Assembly (NCBI GenBank): GCA_002436485.1
Contig: DJMK01000196.1
Span: 1,887 to 9,963 of the forward strand
DNA from: Proteobacteria bacterium UBA6492
GTDB taxonomy: Bacteria; Pseudomonadota; Gammaproteobacteria; UBA6429; Thiohalophilaceae
Direction: 5' to 3'
Length of the DNA stretch: 8,077 nucleotides
A program made the position numbers and the translations under genes. Shown one piece after another: positions 6,553 through 8,077 of this stretch. A model generated the notes under the pieces. It was given only the letters and a program-made list of their open reading frames with translations. It searched no databases and was not told the DNA's origin. Each line of letters starts with the position of its first letter. Within the stretch, counting starts at the first letter, position 1.

Positions 6553-7685
6553 TGTCCGATTCTGAAACAATACAACTCGCTAAAGATCTTATCGCTCGTG
6601 AATCCGTGACCCCGCAAGATGCCGGTTGCCAGGCATTGCTCGCTGAGCGATTAGGTGCCCTGGGTTTTGACATTGAGCATCTGCGCTTCAACGAAGTTGA
6701 TAATCTCTGGGCACGTTACGGCCAGCAGTCACCGCTATTTGTCTTTGCCGGGCATACCGATGTCGTACCGACTGGCCCGTTGTCAGAATGGTCCAGCCCC
6801 CCTTTTCAACCCGCGACGCGTGAAGAAATGCTTTATGGCCGCGGCGCGGCAGATATGAAAAGTTCCATTGCTGCCATGATCACCGCGACCGAACGCTTCC
6901 TGGCATCCGGGAACACCATCAATGGCAGCATTGGATTTTTGATCACTAGCGACGAGGAAGGCCCTGCTGTTGATGGTACCGTGAAGGTGGTTGAGTTGCT
7001 GCAACAGCGCAATGAAAAAATTGACTGGTGTCTGGTGGGCGAACCCTCCAGTACTGCAAAAGTTGGCGATGTCATTAAAAACGGACGCCGTGGTTCACTT
7101 GGTGGCAAGCTGACAGTTTATGGGCAACAGGGCCATGTTGCCTATCCACACCTGGCGCAAAATCCGATACATCTCACCATGCCGGCACTAGCCCAGCTTT
7201 GCGCCATGGAATGGGATCAAGGTAATGAATTTTTCCCGCCTACCACTTTTCAAATCAGCAATGTACATGCGGGTACAGGCGCAACCAATGTGATCCCCGG
7301 TGAAATTGTGGTGGATTTCAATTTTCGTTTTTCCACGGAAACAACCGACGCTGCATTAATGCAAAAAGTAACCGTGGTGCTCGACAGCTTTGACTTCAAA
7401 TACCGAATCGACTGGACGTTGTCAGGCCAACCCTTTCTGACACCAAAAGGCGAACTTGTGGATGCAGCCATGCATGCGATACAAAGTGTATGCGGATACT
7501 CATCGGAACTGTCTACCAGTGGTGGAACCTCTGATGGTCGCTTCATTGCGCCAACCGGTGCTCAGGTACTGGAGCTTGGCCCTGTCAACGCGACCATTCA
7601 CAAGGTCAATGAGTGCGTGAATGTCAACGACCTTGAAAAGCTCACTCTAATCTATGAGCAAATACTGGCCGAGTTATTATCGTAA
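6552..7685 (+). CDS. dapE: Succinyl-diaminopimelate desuccinylase DapE
   Basis: Cytosolic, dimeric, dinuclear zinc hydrolase of the M20 family that cleaves N-succinyl-LL-diaminopimelate to succinate and LL-diaminopimelate. The product has 377 residues, close to the usual 375-380. The metal and catalytic residues are all present: His68 and Asp70 in AGHTDVVP, Asp101 in GRGAADMKSS, Glu135 (general base) and Glu136 in SDEEGPAVDGT, Glu164 in LVGEPSS, and His350 in TIHKVNECV. The dimerisation domain lies at about 180-292 and carries His195 in QQGHVAYPH. The SGGTSDGRF motif at 323-331 is typical of DapE rather than ArgE. The start codon overlaps the upstream stop by one base with no independent ribosome binding site, so translation is probably coupled. 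It ends overlapping the opposing DUF302 gene by nine bases. Confidence 0.97.
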   Translation: MSDSETIQLAKDLIARESVTPQDAGCQALLAERLGALGFDIEHLRFNEVDNLWARYGQQSPLFVFAGHTDVVPTGPLSEWSSPPFQPATREEMLYGRGAADMKSSIAAMITATERFLASGNTINGSIGFLITSDEEGPAVDGTVKVVELLQQRNEKIDWCLVGEPSSTAKVGDVIKNGRRGSLGGKLTVYGQQGHVAYPHLAQNPIHLTMPALAQLCAMEWDQGNEFFPPTTFQISNVHAGTGATNVIPGEIVVDFNFRFSTETTDAALMQKVTVVLDSFDFKYRIDWTLSGQPFLTPKGELVDAAMHAIQSVCGYSSELSTSGGTSDGRFIAPTGAQVLELGPVNATIHKVNECVNVNDLEKLTLIYEQILAELLS

Positions 7686-8075
7686 GCCACCTTCAATTGT
7701 CCGGATTACTTCCTGCTCAAGCTCCAGCGCAACTTTTTCGGCACCACTGCCGGTAGCTACCAGGCTTGGTCGTATAAACAGAATACGCGTCACTCCTTCC
7801 TTGTGCACAAGCGTAATATGTAAAGGACAAAGCGCCAGCATTTGTGGGTCCGCGTTACTGACGAGATTGGCATACCAGGCATTACAGAAAACCATGCTTT
7901 TTATCGACTCAAGATTATTGGTGTTATAGTCTTTGCCCCAGCGATTTTTATGGTAAGCCAGGTTTTTACCGATATTCGGCTCAAACACGACATAAAAGCC
8001 ATTGTTTTCCAGCGCGGTAAAAATGTTTTTGTAGGTCTTTTCCAGTTCGCCCTTAACGCGTTTTTCATACACCAT
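7677..8075 (-). CDS. DUF302-family protein (N-terminus uncertain, possibly partial)
   Basis: At least 132 residues, with the pattern of the DUF302 domain: an amphipathic helix (about 9-26) leading to GFYVVFEPNIGKNLAYHKNRWG, then SIKSMVFCNAWYANLVSNAD with the family-typical F-C-N, followed by DPQMLALCPLHITLVHKEG and a C-terminal strand ILFIRPS. Two cysteines occur, at about residues 64 and 83. The biochemical role of the family is not established. An ATG at 8075 fits inside the window, but only two bases precede it, so the real start may lie further upstream and could include a signal peptide or lipoprotein leader. The sequence has no strong hydrophobic segment in the visible part. It is convergent with dapE and overlaps its last nine bases, including the stop. 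Family assignment is by pattern recognition and is moderately secure. Confidence 0.7.
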   Translation of the reverse strand: MVYEKRVKGELEKTYKNIFTALENNGFYVVFEPNIGKNLAYHKNRWGKDYNTNNLESIKSMVFCNAWYANLVSNADPQMLALCPLHITLVHKEGVTRILFIRPSLVATGSGAEKVALELEQEVIRTIEGGLR

Positions 8076-8077
8076 CG

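Noticed and set aside
7666..7689. TGGC/GCCA inverted repeat at the end of dapE as a terminator
   Set aside because: A four-base stem with a 16-base loop and no U-tract is not significant.

Overview
This is an ordinary chromosomal housekeeping segment, most likely from a gammaproteobacterium with moderate GC (a little under 50% by eye). The lineage is inferred from the gene order map - glnD - dapC - dapD - yffB/arsC-like - dapE, which is typical of many Gammaproteobacteria, and from full-length products that resemble their proteobacterial families over their whole length. Nothing points to a phage, plasmid, insertion sequence, CRISPR array or integron. No tRNA or rRNA gene was recognised.

Layout: (1) The left edge holds the last 37 codons of map (methionine aminopeptidase). 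It abuts glnD, the PII uridylyltransferase/uridylyl-removing nitrogen sensor. (2) glnD meets, tail to tail and with only three bases between stop codons, a minus-strand pair: a 10-TM EamA/DMT-family transporter followed by a small VOC (glyoxalase-fold) protein whose start overlaps the transporter stop. (3) A short divergent gap leads into the plus-strand dap cluster: dapC (succinyl-DAP aminotransferase), dapD (tetrahydrodipicolinate N-succinyltransferase), an ArsC/Spx-fold single-cysteine protein of the YffB type, and dapE (succinyl-DAP desuccinylase). The last three are joined by 1-base TAATG overlaps. (4) At the right edge a minus-strand DUF302-family gene overlaps the dapE end by nine bases and runs to the window edge.

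How the genes work together: dapD, dapC and dapE encode the succinylase branch from tetrahydrodipicolinate to LL-diaminopimelate (succinylation, transamination, desuccinylation), which feeds lysine and peptidoglycan synthesis. All three keep their key catalytic residues. glnD links the region to nitrogen status only by position. The transporter/VOC pair interrupts what is often a continuous glnD-dap array and looks like a lineage-specific insertion. I looked for an undescribed system and found no convincing evidence of one. The more interesting points are the antisense cassette within the conserved array, the YffB-like gene tightly coupled inside the dap operon, and the very compact convergent junctions.
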